Positions 53,548 to 64,000 of a stretch of DNA of 64,000 nt are shown here, one piece after another. Position numbers and translations under genes: made by a program. The notes under the pieces were generated by a model, which saw only the letters and a list, made by a program, of their open reading frames with translations, was not told the DNA's origin and did not search any database. The first letter of the stretch is position 1, and each line of letters begins with the position of its first letter. Source of the DNA: Cladophialophora immunda (taxonomy: Eukaryota; Ascomycota; Eurotiomycetes; Chaetothyriales; Herpotrichiellaceae); NCBI RefSeq assembly GCF_000835495.1, contig NW_015622545.1:248001-312000 (forward strand). The letters are read 5' to 3'.

Positions 53548-54374
53548 GATTGCTAACCTTGCCTCTGTCCTTTTTCTCGCGCTTTGTTTTTTATTGATCT
53601 CTTGGTCTTCTTTGCCTCTTGCTTTGTAGAGTCCTGGGATTTCCTTAAAGTAGCGTTTGCCTTCCCCAAAGACTTGTCTTTAGTCCGCCCGTGGATGAGA
53701 CTGTCCAGGTTTCACTCTCGGAAGATTCGCTCTGGCAATAGACTGGAGACGGTCAGGTTGAGAACAGGCAGTCTCGGGTACAGTAGAGCATACGGAGACA
53801 AGAAAAAGATCTGATTGCCGAGAGATGGAGAAGATATGTGCCCGTCACGACGGTGCGAGCAGGATGAGGGTGCAAGGTTCCTGGTTTCAGCGTCTCTGCA
53901 GCCAATGAGGGGCCTGCAATCTGTGACGAAGCTGAAACAACACACCACAGGGGGGATAAAGGAGAGAACAGCTTCAAGCACGAGACCAAACGCTTCAAAA
54001 GCAAAATCTATCCATTAATAGTACTCTCATACCGAATGGCCATGATGTCGACTGCTGAGAGGCGATTGTCCCTCCACTCTCCTGGCCAAGTCTATATAGA
54101 CGTTTGAGAAGAGTAGAGGACCATAGGTTCCTCGCTGGCTGCCCGTAATGATATCTTGCTCCTTGCTCTGAAGTCTATCGCCTTTTGATCTTTGGTCTCT
54201 GCCAGATAACAATAGTGCAATGCTTGAAGCCTTCTCCCACCATTCGCTATCCAGCTGGCGATGGCTACCTCCCTGGCTGGTCCGAATCCCTGCCTGATGA
54301 TGACAATGATGCACTCGCTGAGTCTCGATGCCCGTGCTGGCCTCAGACTCACAATCAGTACTCGTGGCTAAAAA
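53548..54374. other. Intergenic region
   Basis: About 830 bases upstream of the membrane SDR and downstream of the Cid1-like gene. Nothing recognised. Confidence 0.5.
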
Positions 54375-57300
54375 TCAAACCAGGTCCCTTGGGAGCTCTG
54401 CAAGCAATCCTTGTTCGTCTCCGCTGCCAGCCTCGTAGGGTGTGTGGCCGCCGCTCATACCAGCAAGCTGCGGTCCGGTGCTCGTCTTCCATCCCATCAT
54501 ACCTCCACCACCCCATTCGTATTCCTCTTCAATATGATATTGAGCCCCGTCCCTAGCACATCCATTGCCGCCTCTTAAAATGACAGCAATATCTTCCAAT
54601 TGTCGTGGATCGAAACAAAAGCCGGGATGTAAGGGGATAGGAAGAATGTTGGGATCTTCATCTCGTGGTCGTCTGCTGCTGTCGAGGTGGGGATACAATG
54701 TGGCAGGGACCTCAAGCGATGAATTCTCTGTGCCTTGGGTCTCTTCCGACTCCATAACCGCTGATGACTCGTCAGCATAGTGAGACTGGGTGTCTGCTTT
54801 TCCAGAGAAGGCTTTCGCCTTCAAGCGGTGAGAATCTCCCACCACACATACTTCTTCGTTAGGTATGTGGCTGGCTGGAATGGGTGTTCGGAATTGTTCG
54901 TTGACCAATGCATGTGCTTCGCTCGCAACTGCTGGCCCGGTGTAGAGCTCAACATTCGTGTCAACGCCGCTTTTCAGGGAACTCGGAAGCTTTGAAAAGA
55001 AGGCGAGTCGCTGGGTGCGTAGAAAGTCCAAATTTGGAATTCGAGAACCACCCGGAGGTGTCAATGGCACTCTTTCGGATATGCTATCAGGAGAAGGGCG
55101 ACTTTCAGGAGGAAGCGGCTTGCTTGGTAATGTGTCAATGTGTGCGGAACTCAGATCGTTTGCTGCTTCCTCCATGTCCTGAGCGGACTTCTGAGTGTTT
55201 GTCTGCATGGCAGACGCTGCTGTCTCAGCCGGCCCTGATGGTCGAGCTCGGTCGTTGACTTCAGTATTAAGCGTCTCTGTTGCAACCCGTCGAGACATGG
55301 GATTGCGCTGCTTGGAAGTGAAAATACTGTGCTTGTAGTGTTGTCGTAATTGCTGGTTCATCGCTTCTCGCTCTTTCCAGGTCATCTCCGGTTTGTAAGG
55401 AAAAGCAAGGTCAATTTCTGCGCAACGAGAGACTGGGTGGTGCTCCGCCGTTCCACCACGTATGGGTGCATCTCGCCTTCGAAGCCAGCGGCCACCGATG
55501 GTGTTTCTGTCCCATAGGATGTTTACCCCTACTTGGCCTGCCGGATCCTGATATGTTGCTTTGTTGTCTGCGTTTTCCGGAGATGCGGCCTTGCTCTTTT
55601 CATGGGTGTCTGCCTCATATAATTCACCCGCTTCCGCCTTCACGTCAGCCTCTGGCACGCCTTGCGGCCCAACACCGCTCTCCATCCTCGGTGCTGTTAC
55701 TTTATCCTCGACAAAATGAGGACGGACAGATGCAACCATGCTCTTTATTCCCCCATTCCGACTGCCTGAAGGCCATGGTGCTTGCTGGTAACCTAGTTTC
55801 TCCCTTTGATTGCGATATGGTTTGCCGATGTACGGATCTGGTCGTCTAGGGTCATAGGGACACTCTTCATCTAATTTTCGCAGCATTGGGTTTGAGAATG
55901 ATCTCAACGTGCCCTTCCTCGCTTTCACGTCTCTCCAGTGGAGCCAGCGTCCATCCTGGGTGTCAATATCCCAGGCAACAGGATTCCCTGCGTGATCGTA
56001 GCCATTGGCAAGAAGCACGTCTGACACACAAGTGAATAAATCCTTTGGCTCGGCCTTGATTGATGGAGCGGCACTACCAATACTTTCCTGCTCTTCTGCA
56101 TTTTCATAAGTATGGTTGGTTGAATCTTCTTCGTCGTCACTTTCGGCTAATACCTTTCTCTGTCGCCAAGTCTGTGGCTTCAATGGCGGGTTCCTGTCCT
56201 GAGGGTGGTTTGTCGAGGTCAGCTTCGACTTTGACGGCCAACGCCTGCTTCCTGCACGCACATGGGTCTCGGAATTCCCCAAATCAGAACCTCCCAACGT
56301 ACCATCTGTAAGTGGATCTGGAAACTCCTCATCCCGTTTCCGAAGCAGTGCTTTCTCCTTAGCCTCCAATTCCTGTCTCATCTGCATTTGTCGTTCCTTA
56401 CGGGCTTCCAAGTCTTTTCTTAATGTGTCAACTCGCTCTGTGACAGGGGTGAGGAACTCCTCTACAGGAATCGCCTGATCCGTGCCGACTGTGTTGATGA
56501 TTGACCACGCTCGACGAAACTCGTCTCGTATCGCGATTATGCCATGGTGTCCCACCGTGCGTGCGACGTTGTGTTCGATCTCGAATGGATCCTCGATCGC
56601 TAGCAGGTACCGAAGACGGACTGATTTCGTCTGTGTCTGTTGCCATTTGGCCTCAGTCCACCCTTTGGCTTGCTTAGAAATGAGACCACCTTTTGTTCTG
56701 ATCGAGATAACATCCCGAGTCCAATGAAAGCCTTGGTAGGTTGCGTAGTACTGAAAGAACCCTCTCAGCAATTGGCCTACGGGCTCTTTGTTTAGGTTTG
56801 CAGCCATGTCTTCTCGAATTTCTTTCAGACTTTGGGGATCCTGGACGAAGCGGATATCGAATCCCTCGAACAACTCGATCGCCCTCTCTGGATGCCATGA
56901 ATCATCAATCTTGGCGAGATACTGTAGATTGGGAATGACAGGTGGCTTTGCAACGTTCATCAGATAGTGAAGAACCATGAGAATCCAGCCATAGCTTGAT
57001 AGAGTGCCGCGATATGGTGTGTTGATGTCTCTGGTCTTGGCCCATATCTTTACAAAGACCCCAATTTCTCTGACTCGCGGATCGAATCCTTGGTAGATTC
57101 GAAGCATGGCCGAGTTGTGGAGCGCCACGAAGTTGGAGAAGTTGATGTCACACTGGATACCACAATCCTCGGTGAACTCTAGACCCTCATTACCACGACG
57201 GCCTTTTTTCGCAGGTGCAGTCTCTCCTAGATTGAGGTCGTTCAAGGCCTGTCCAACCGAATCTAGTTCCGGAGGAGGTTCATCTGATGTTGGAGGGCCC

Positions 57301-58394
57301 GACTCAACAACCACCCTTTCACGGTGGGACTCTTCCCACGCGGCGCGGTTTTCTCGTAGATTGCTGAGCAGCTCCGGGGTTGGATTCTGACAAATGCGAA
57401 GGATTGGGACACGCGTCTTAGTGATAAGCCTGGCTCCATATTCGTGGTCAAGGAAGGCTTTCTCCAAGACACGACCAGTGTCAGTCTTGAAGGCCTGCTC
57501 GTCCTCCTGATCATCTGATGCTATCTTGGCGTCGCTCGTGGGCTTCATGTTGACTTCTGTTTCGGGTCCTTCGAGGTTTGGTAGTGACAAAAGGAGATCC
57601 ATGTCGGATCCCGCTAGCGCGAAGCCATTGGCAAGACTGCCATAGCACCTCAATCTGACATTGTCTTGCTTCAAGTTTGGATATTCGGCACCTAATGCAC
57701 GTCTCGCAATACTCTCCAAAGTGCGTCGGAAATTTTCCTTGACATCCCGCTCCTCCTGGCCAAATTTGTGTGCCTCATACGCCCTTCTCCCAACGCTGGT
57801 GAGGTAGTCCGCTTGCATCGAGACCAAATGCGTCATGGACCGCTGTTGCTGTGCTGCGCCAAAGTGCATAGTATCATTAGGATTGTACAGCTGACGGTGT
57901 GGGTGTGTTGGAGGTCGGCCATTAGTGTGGAATGCGGCAGGGTTCATGAACTGTGGCTGGTGTTCTGAATGGAAATGATGCTGTGGCTGGCGTTGCGGCA
58001 CACCGGAGCCGCGAGAACCTCGATAGTTACCTCTTGCACGTTCTTGATATTCTCTGGGAGTGCCATGGCGTGCAACGGGGAAGTTCTGAGCTTGGGGGTC
58101 TGGAGGATGTTGGGATCTCAGCGGATAAGTAGCATTGCTCCTCCCACGAGGCGGCGGTTGCGAACCCAGTGGTGGAAAAGAATCATAGTTCACGGTGAAT
58201 GAGGAGGCGGGTTGTTGACTTTCCGGACGAAGTTGCTCTTCTTGATCTTGATGTCGCCAGGCAGCTCTTGTCTGGCCTTGGCCTTGGCCACGACGACGGC
58301 CACCTCTTGCGCGAGGTGCAGACTGTTGTGCCATCTCATTGAGTCGATTCCAGACATGAGGAGAGAAGCCAGACTGATCTCCTGGGGTATCCAT
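54375..58394 (-). CDS. Cid1-like nucleotidyltransferase (terminal uridylyl/poly(A) polymerase family)
   Basis: Non-canonical RNA nucleotidyltransferase of 1339 residues, single exon. The N terminus is disordered and RGG-like (RARGGRRRGQG). The catalytic motif YGSLANGFALAGSDMDLLL at about residue 251 has Gly-Ser and two Asp ligands; the third Asp is in CGIQCDINFSN at about 420. The nucleotide-binding and PAP-associated region follows with SYGWILMVLHYLMN and, later, IEDPFEIEHNVAR. The 600-residue C-terminal part is disordered and carries two copies of a small unit: VAWDIDTQDGRWLHWRD and VNILWDRNTIGGRWLRRRD. Whether it adds U or A cannot be decided by eye. Confidence 0.88.
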   Translation of the reverse strand: MDTPGDQSGFSPHVWNRLNEMAQQSAPRARGGRRRGQGQGQTRAAWRHQDQEEQLRPESQQPASSFTVNYDSFPPLGSQPPPRGRSNATYPLRSQHPPDPQAQNFPVARHGTPREYQERARGNYRGSRGSGVPQRQPQHHFHSEHQPQFMNPAAFHTNGRPPTHPHRQLYNPNDTMHFGAAQQQRSMTHLVSMQADYLTSVGRRAYEAHKFGQEERDVKENFRRTLESIARRALGAEYPNLKQDNVRLRCYGSLANGFALAGSDMDLLLSLPNLEGPETEVNMKPTSDAKIASDDQEDEQAFKTDTGRVLEKAFLDHEYGARLITKTRVPILRICQNPTPELLSNLRENRAAWEESHRERVVVESGPPTSDEPPPELDSVGQALNDLNLGETAPAKKGRRGNEGLEFTEDCGIQCDINFSNFVALHNSAMLRIYQGFDPRVREIGVFVKIWAKTRDINTPYRGTLSSYGWILMVLHYLMNVAKPPVIPNLQYLAKIDDSWHPERAIELFEGFDIRFVQDPQSLKEIREDMAANLNKEPVGQLLRGFFQYYATYQGFHWTRDVISIRTKGGLISKQAKGWTEAKWQQTQTKSVRLRYLLAIEDPFEIEHNVARTVGHHGIIAIRDEFRRAWSIINTVGTDQAIPVEEFLTPVTERVDTLRKDLEARKERQMQMRQELEAKEKALLRKRDEEFPDPLTDGTLGGSDLGNSETHVRAGSRRWPSKSKLTSTNHPQDRNPPLKPQTWRQRKVLAESDDEEDSTNHTYENAEEQESIGSAAPSIKAEPKDLFTCVSDVLLANGYDHAGNPVAWDIDTQDGRWLHWRDVKARKGTLRSFSNPMLRKLDEECPYDPRRPDPYIGKPYRNQREKLGYQQAPWPSGSRNGGIKSMVASVRPHFVEDKVTAPRMESGVGPQGVPEADVKAEAGELYEADTHEKSKAASPENADNKATYQDPAGQVGVNILWDRNTIGGRWLRRRDAPIRGGTAEHHPVSRCAEIDLAFPYKPEMTWKEREAMNQQLRQHYKHSIFTSKQRNPMSRRVATETLNTEVNDRARPSGPAETAASAMQTNTQKSAQDMEEAANDLSSAHIDTLPSKPLPPESRPSPDSISERVPLTPPGGSRIPNLDFLRTQRLAFFSKLPSSLKSGVDTNVELYTGPAVASEAHALVNEQFRTPIPASHIPNEEVCVVGDSHRLKAKAFSGKADTQSHYADESSAVMESEETQGTENSSLEVPATLYPHLDSSRRPRDEDPNILPIPLHPGFCFDPRQLEDIAVILRGGNGCARDGAQYHIEEEYEWGGGGMMGWKTSTGPQLAGMSGGHTPYEAGSGDEQGLLAELPRDLV

Positions 58395-59135
58395 GCTTTT
58401 TCCTGGTGAAATCGCGGGCAGGACTCAGATGAAGGTCACAACATTTCGCGACAACGGTGGTCTTGGCAAGGAATAGGTGATTCCATCGGCATCGAGTCAA
58501 GGTCAGTGAGCAAGCAAAAGCGAAAGAAGCCCGTTCAAAGTAGGTGAAAACTTGAACGAATCCGTGAGCAGTGGTTGTGAGTGAGATCAAAAGATTCATT
58601 AGGGTGCAGGGTGAGAGTGAATGGATGTAAGAACGAGGGGTTGAATACGTGAGTGAAGTTCAAACCTATTCCCGTCCTTGCCCGCAGATGCGTCAGCCCG
58701 TCGCAGAGAATTGGCCTACGTGAAAATATAGGTGCCCCCAGGGCTCCCTTCCCCCTTAACGCGCACCCTGATTAGCCGCCCGGCGCCCCATCGGCTAATG
58801 TCCTTGGCACCCACCTCCCAGCCTAGTAGCCTAGTGGTTAATTCTACGGCACCCATTAACACGAAGAGGTAGGGCACCCACGACACCTCCAGGCAGGGCA
58901 AGTTAGCGGGGGGACACTGGTGTGCATGACGGCAAAACCTGAAGCTGCCCCTTGCATTCCAAAACACCACCGCTTCACGGCTCATTCACTACATCGCTAT
59001 CATCTCTATCGACCACAACTGACTCCCTTTGTTCTTGGACTTGCAAATCACCGAATCATTTCATAGCATTCCTGTCCCTTTCCTTTAATACTCGGCTGCA
59101 TCAATGCTGTGATAACGCAGGCTCCAGAATCAGCA
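58395..59135. other. Divergent promoter region
   Basis: About 740 bases between the divergent Cid1-like and TFIIF-alpha genes. No gene. Confidence 0.5.
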
Positions 59136-61335
59136 ATGAATCCAACTTCCGCGCCCTTTGGAGTGCCTGCAACCCGTCCTCCTGGCGCTCCTCCTATCGT
59201 CAGACGCAAGAAGCCTGTATCTGATCCCTTTTTCAAAGGCCCCAGGAGCAAACCGACCGTGACCAAGCCTCAACTGAACGGCCACCTCACTCCTCCCGTC
59301 AACCTCAACGGCCATCCACCTCCGAAGTCACAGCCCGTATCTGCGCTGCCTCCACGCGCGGCCTCTCCGTCCACAGCAGCTCTTCCAGATCGTGAGCGCG
59401 TGAGTGGCTTCAGCGACCCTCGAGTTGCAGCCGAAGGAATTTCTTACACGGACTACAAAGTGGTGACAACAAAGAGAGATCTGCTCAACGGCCTCAGGTA
59501 TCATATCCTCCAGCTCCCTGGCGACAAACCCATAGACATTCGCAATGAATCCGAGTTTGCCAAACCAGTCCGTCTGCATCGACGCGATCCTCGCGCCCCT
59601 CCTCCGGGCCATCAGCAGGACAAGAAAGAGGAAGAGCAACCAGAACCAAAGGATGGGCTCAACCCTGCAGAGAGAGAAGAGTTGAATCGGCGGAAGGAAG
59701 CCCGGCAGAAGGAGCGTGAGGCGAACCTGGCGCAAATAGCTCCGTCCCAAAATACCGGCAAGAAGTTGAACTTCAAAAAGAAAACGCAACAAGTCTTCAG
59801 ACCAGACTTTTCGGCCGAAGAGAAGCGTCGAATCCAGAACAACTATGAAGAGAAGCTGCCATGGCATCTCGAAGATTTCGATAACAAGCATTGCTTCGTT
59901 GGGCATCATCAGATCGGCTCTGTCAGCACCAACGCCGCCTTTGTCTACGAGCCATCAGTGGATACTTCAACCGGCAAATTTCGAATCATCCCAATCGAAA
60001 AAGTCTACCAGTTCAAGCCAAAACGGGAGAATCTTCAAAAGATGACGATTGAGGAAGTCGAAGCAGCAATGAAAAAGGGAGGCTCAGATCCCGAGTGGCT
60101 GATCCGCCACCGAGAAGCTCGCATCCAGGAAGCCTTGAAAGAGCGCGCAGCAAGAGAAAGTAGGGCACTCTTTTCTGGCGCAGCTCGGACAACAGCCGAT
60201 GCAGGGAGGACTGGCGAGGAAGCGGACCTGGACTACGAAGATGACTTTGCCGATGACGAGGAGGGCGATCTGTTCCTAGACAAGGATGAGGACGAGAAGC
60301 TCGCAGAGAAACGAATCAAGGAAGATCAGTTGCAAGCTAATTTCCTTGATTTCAAGGATCTCAAGGAGTATGATGAGGCAGAAGAGCGAGAAAAGCGGGA
60401 AGCAGAGGCCAGGAAGAAGAATTTCCGGGACCTGAGAAAAGCACTGGAGAGGCGGGAGCGGAATTACAATCATGGTAGTGATTCGGAAAATGCATCCTCT
60501 GTGAGTTCTACCTTTTGGACACGATCAGGCATGCTCGCTAATACAATGTGCAAAGACCGACAGCGAGGAAGAACGGGAGCGAATCGAGCGTGAACGTCTG
60601 GCCAACATCAAGAAGGAAGAAGAAGCAGAGGCCAAGAAATCCGCTCTGTCCTCGGGCGCCAATACACCCTCGGGTCGGAAAGAGAAGAGAGGTTCTGACC
60701 GCGACGAAGAAGGTGGCATGAGGAAATCGACATCGACTCGCTCTTTGAAACGCCCTGGCTCTCCAAATCTCTCTGATGCCTCTGGCACGGACGTTTCGAC
60801 GCGGAAGAAGAAGCTCAAGTCGAAACATCTGCCTTCTACTCAACCCACGCCGGGCCATTCGAGACCTATGTCCCCGGCCAATGTTCCGCCTAGCTCCTCT
60901 GCGCCGCAGACGTTGGACCCATTGGCGGCATTGAAGGCACGAAAGCGGGCTGGGGCCGCAAGTCCCATGGGAGCCGGATCAGACACCGACACCGACGCGG
61001 CCGCTATGTCCGACAGCAGTCGTGCTCGACGCCTCAAGCTCAAAATGTCGGCCTCTCCGCCTCCCACGGGCGCGGCAGGAACAGCCTCACCACCAGCTCA
61101 ACCGTCCTCGCGTGCAGCGTCCCCAACTCCAGCCTCCGCCGGTGGTAGTGTTCCTAGGCCGGTAGCATTCCCCTCGGCACAAGACATCAAGAACGCGATC
61201 CCGCCCCAAGGCATAACTGTCAAGGATCTTATGAAGGTCGTGGCGCATCCCAAAGACAAGCAGAAGGAGTTTGTGGCATTGGTTAAGGAGGTGGCGAGTT
61301 ACGACAAGGAGAGGGGTGTGCTATTGCCGAAATAG
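59136..61335 (+). CDS. tfg1: TFIIF alpha subunit (RAP74/Tfg1), two exons
   Basis: General RNA polymerase II initiation factor. Exons 59136-60500 and 60556-61335 join in phase 0 to 714 residues. The N-terminal dimerisation fold is visible: DYKVVTTKRDLLNGLRYHIL, FDFSAEEKRR-like PDFSAEEKRRIQNNYEEK and PWHLEDFDNKHCFVGHHQIG. A long charged middle follows. The C-terminal winged helix lies at the very end: FPSAQDIKNAIPPQGITVKD through EFVALVKEVASYDKERG. The ATG at 59136 is the first in frame. The intron is GTGAGT...CAAAG. Confidence 0.92.
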
Positions 61336-61826
61336 AAAACGATTCGCTAACGATCCACGTTGTCGCTATTATGGACGGGCACGGAGAAGCGGCATAGGCT
61401 CTGGTGACTCCGACTGCGATTGTTGACAGAAACGGGAACAGTACAGCAGTTAGTTGGGCAGCTGGGAGGAGAGCTACTAGAGTACCTGGAGACGGCGTGC
61501 GTAGATACCTACAGACTGTACATGATGATTCTTCCCACAACCACGAGGCGAGTAAGAATCCCAAATCGACATGTTTTCAATGGAGCAAAGGCAGATAAAC
61601 ATCCGTTGGTATGCGCTGTATAGATGGTCTGTGACGGTCTGTGATGTGATGATGGCTCTCCCGCTGGTCATTCATTATATAGAGCAAAAAGATGCAGGGG
61701 CTCCGGTATCCAATTTATACAACTCTTCCCAGCCGCCCTCCAGATTCAAGTCTCCTCTCTTTTGCAGGCCCTCCAGCTAGATCTCTGCCCTGCCTATGGG
61801 AGGGGGAAGTTGGTGGAGGGCATTCA
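61336..61826. other. Convergent intergenic spacer
   Basis: About 490 bases between convergent genes. No gene. Confidence 0.5.
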
Positions 61827-64000
61827 TCAGGTGGCGGTATACCGTCCAGTAACCAGCTTCGCCTTGGTCGGCACCGCTTCCCAGCTCTGCTTCACCACCT
61901 CTGTGTCCTCGACCGCCCCTCCATCATCGGCGAAGGGGTCGTTTTCTCTGACAACCAGCTTCTCCACTCCAACGCCGCTGGCCGTTCGTCCAACAATCTC
62001 AAATTTCACCTCGACGCCGCCCTTTTTCGCCAGGCCGCCTTGGGTCACGAACCGAACCAAAAGGCGCTCTTGTTCGGGTTTCACGGTGAATTCATTCATG
62101 CGCCACACCACCGATGATGTCTTGCGCCGGAAACTCGCACCTTGGGTTGGCGCCATCATTGCCGACGTGGCTTTACCAGTCCCTTCTCCAGTGGTGTCGA
62201 GGCTCACGCTAATATGCACATTCCTGAGTGTCACCGGCTCATTGCCAAAGACAGGGTTGAGACTGTACAACACAATCACACTCACTTGTCCCTCGACAAT
62301 TTGCCACGCTGGGGTGATCAACACCGGGCTGTATCGAGCCAGATTGCTCTCTTCCATGTGCAGCTGGTACTTCAAGCAGATCATGGGCGTCGGTCGTCGC
62401 AGCGAAGAGGCCAACACGGAATAACAGCCTGCGCGTTCCTCGGCTTGAGCTGTGGAGTCTTCAGGCGCCTTGATCTGGCTCATGAATATGGGGTTCGCGG
62501 CAACCTTGTCGAGGAGTTCGAAATGCTGGATGCGGATGGTTTCGGTATCGGCATCGTTAAGACCGGTCGGGTTACACGCGAGTGCCACTTCACCGAGGAC
62601 GAAGGACCTGCTGATGCCGGTCTCAGTAAACCAAGAGTGCACAGTTTCGATCACAGAAGCGTTGAGGCCTGGCTCGTGCAGATCTGGATGTGGACTCGGG
62701 CCAGCGAGACTTCTGGATGAGTGCATTGAGGCCGTGTCGGAGCCCATTGCAGCATGATCGTCGTGCAAAACTCCCACTACTGGTGGTCGTTGCAGAGGGG
62801 ATGCGAGGGTACCCTCGGGCGGGGCGGCGTTTTCTGGTATCGCCACAGGCGCAGGAGCACGAGTTGTGTGCGGTAGTGCCTCGGTGCTGCTTGGGATGTA
62901 CATTGTGTTTCGCACATCTCTTCGTCCTCTTACACTGCCTTGGACACGATTAATGCCGGCATTTTGTGCTTGAGAACGTAGCTGGTTGGCCATGTTGTTC
63001 ATCGCCAGTTGGGCTTCGCTTTCGTCTTCTTCAATCGGCTTATCCCGGATCATGAAATTTCGAGCCGACTCATCCACTGAGCCAGAAGCCAAGGCAGCCT
63101 CTTGTTGAGCCTGGACCATGGGGTTCACCGTCTCAGCAACAGGCGGCGGTTGAAACGCAGCTTGTTGATAGGGGTTATTACTAAATTGAGCTGGTGGCGG
63201 GTTGATATTGTCCGCAAGGCCAGGCTGAGTGGGAGCAACTGATGGTTGTGATTCCAAAGGACTTTGTGGCTGCGTAGTTCCGTTTGTCAAAGGGAGAGGC
63301 AGCGGCGGCTCCGACATGTCGCGAATGGGCAGGTCATGCCGTCGATCTTGAGAGACCGAAGACGTGGGCCGATCTTGCGTCGCAGCTGGTGTAAGATCCT
63401 GTCCTGACTCTTCCAAATCCTGAAAGCTTCGCGATGAATCTCCCCTCCTGAACGGCACAAATCGCGTTCTCCTCTTCTCTTCTGTGGGAGGCACTGGTGG
63501 AACAGTGCTCTTCCTTCTGTTCATGACAGTACCCAGACGCTTGAGACCACCCAGTTTGCTCTTCTCTTTGTGCGGCGTAGGAGCATCGGGCACTATAGCA
63601 CAGTTAGAACCCGTCGAACAACAACCTGATCAAACTCACGGGGGGCCAGTCTGTCTTGGCCGGCGAAAGAATTCGAGCGTTGGTTCTGTCCCTCAGACGT
63701 GCCTCGAGGTGGCGGCGGTGTCGGTGGTGCACGGAGTGAGGAACTGGTCGGTCTCCCACCAGCTGTCGCTGAACTGAGCCTTCGCAGAGGACCGGCTCCT
63801 CCGCTGGCGGCCCGTGCTGCAAATGTCTTTATTTCGTCCGCTGTCTCGACGTTGAGCAGTGCGTTCAGACACGACTCCGCGCTGACCTTGTTCTTTTCGA
63901 TGCAGTCCACCTCGTGTGTCTGGAACTGTGTGAGGACATCTCGCAGATGGTTGACTCGTATCTCATCCAGCACTTGTAACTGTTCAAAGACATAGGGTGC
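61827..64000 (-). CDS. syp1: Syp1-like endocytic adaptor, 5' end beyond the window
   Basis: Endocytic F-BAR/mu-homology adaptor of the Syp1/FCHO family, acting at early clathrin sites. The visible part starts at the right edge with the end of the F-BAR region (LRDVLTQFQTHEVDCIEKNK and the following helix). An intron near 63640-63594 (GTGAGT...CTATAG) leads into the long last exon. A disordered Pro-rich linker follows, then the C-terminal mu-homology domain from about 62680: VIETVHSWFTETGISRSFV, PVLITPAWQIVEGQVSVIV and WRMNEFTVKPEQERLLVRFV, ending at 61827. The first exons lie outside the window. Confidence 0.88.

Noticed and set aside
1..64000. CRISPR arrays, rRNA genes, intact transposons
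   Set aside because: None seen. Tandem repeats present are short microsatellites, and no transposase or reverse transcriptase motifs were found.

Overview
The window looks like nuclear DNA of a filamentous ascomycete, most likely a eurotiomycete and possibly a chaetothyrialean black yeast. Evidence: gene-dense layout on both strands, short 50-70 nt GT-AG introns, a Zn2Cys6 regulator, a secreted laccase ending in an Asp-Ser-Gly-Leu-type tail, and fungal-type Rad4, Syp1 and TFIIF-alpha. The exact lineage is inference.

Layout. 0.2-8.6 kb: a small oxidative cluster of two short-chain dehydrogenases, a Zn2Cys6 regulator and a Baeyer-Villiger-type flavin monooxygenase. 8.6-10.1 kb: no convincing gene. 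10.1-31.6 kb: a housekeeping block with a NOSIP-like protein, a Saf4/CCDC130 splicing factor, a PP2A activator, a nuclear SANT-like protein, a giant coiled-coil protein, Rad4, a tRNA-Pro gene, Bfr2 and a disordered nuclear protein. 31.6-33.1 kb: one small Ser-rich protein. 33.1-38.8 kb: a decay island with three broken genes in a row (M20 amidohydrolase, TPR protein, CorA-like transporter). 39.4-40.7 kb: a lineage-specific protein with a possible nuclease-like core. 41.5-43.8 kb: a laccase. 45-48.2 kb: two neighbouring enzymes that both end in peroxisomal targeting tripeptides. 49.4-64 kb: folylpolyglutamate synthase, a PRKRIP1-like spliceosomal protein, a membrane-anchored short-chain dehydrogenase, a Cid1-like nucleotidyltransferase, TFIIF-alpha, and Syp1, which runs off the right edge.

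The most striking feature is the tRNA-Pro(UGG) gene at 26576-26720 on the minus strand. Its cloverleaf is complete, but it is interrupted twice. One break is a usual 17-nt intron next to the anticodon. The other is a 56-nt insertion between positions 53 and 54 of the T arm. That insertion starts GTGAGT, carries a perfect TACTAAC branch-site motif and ends in AAG, which makes it look like a spliceosomal intron inside an RNA polymerase III gene.

Exon boundaries were worked out by reading frame and splice motifs. Where I give exact boundaries the joined frames stay open; other boundaries are approximate.
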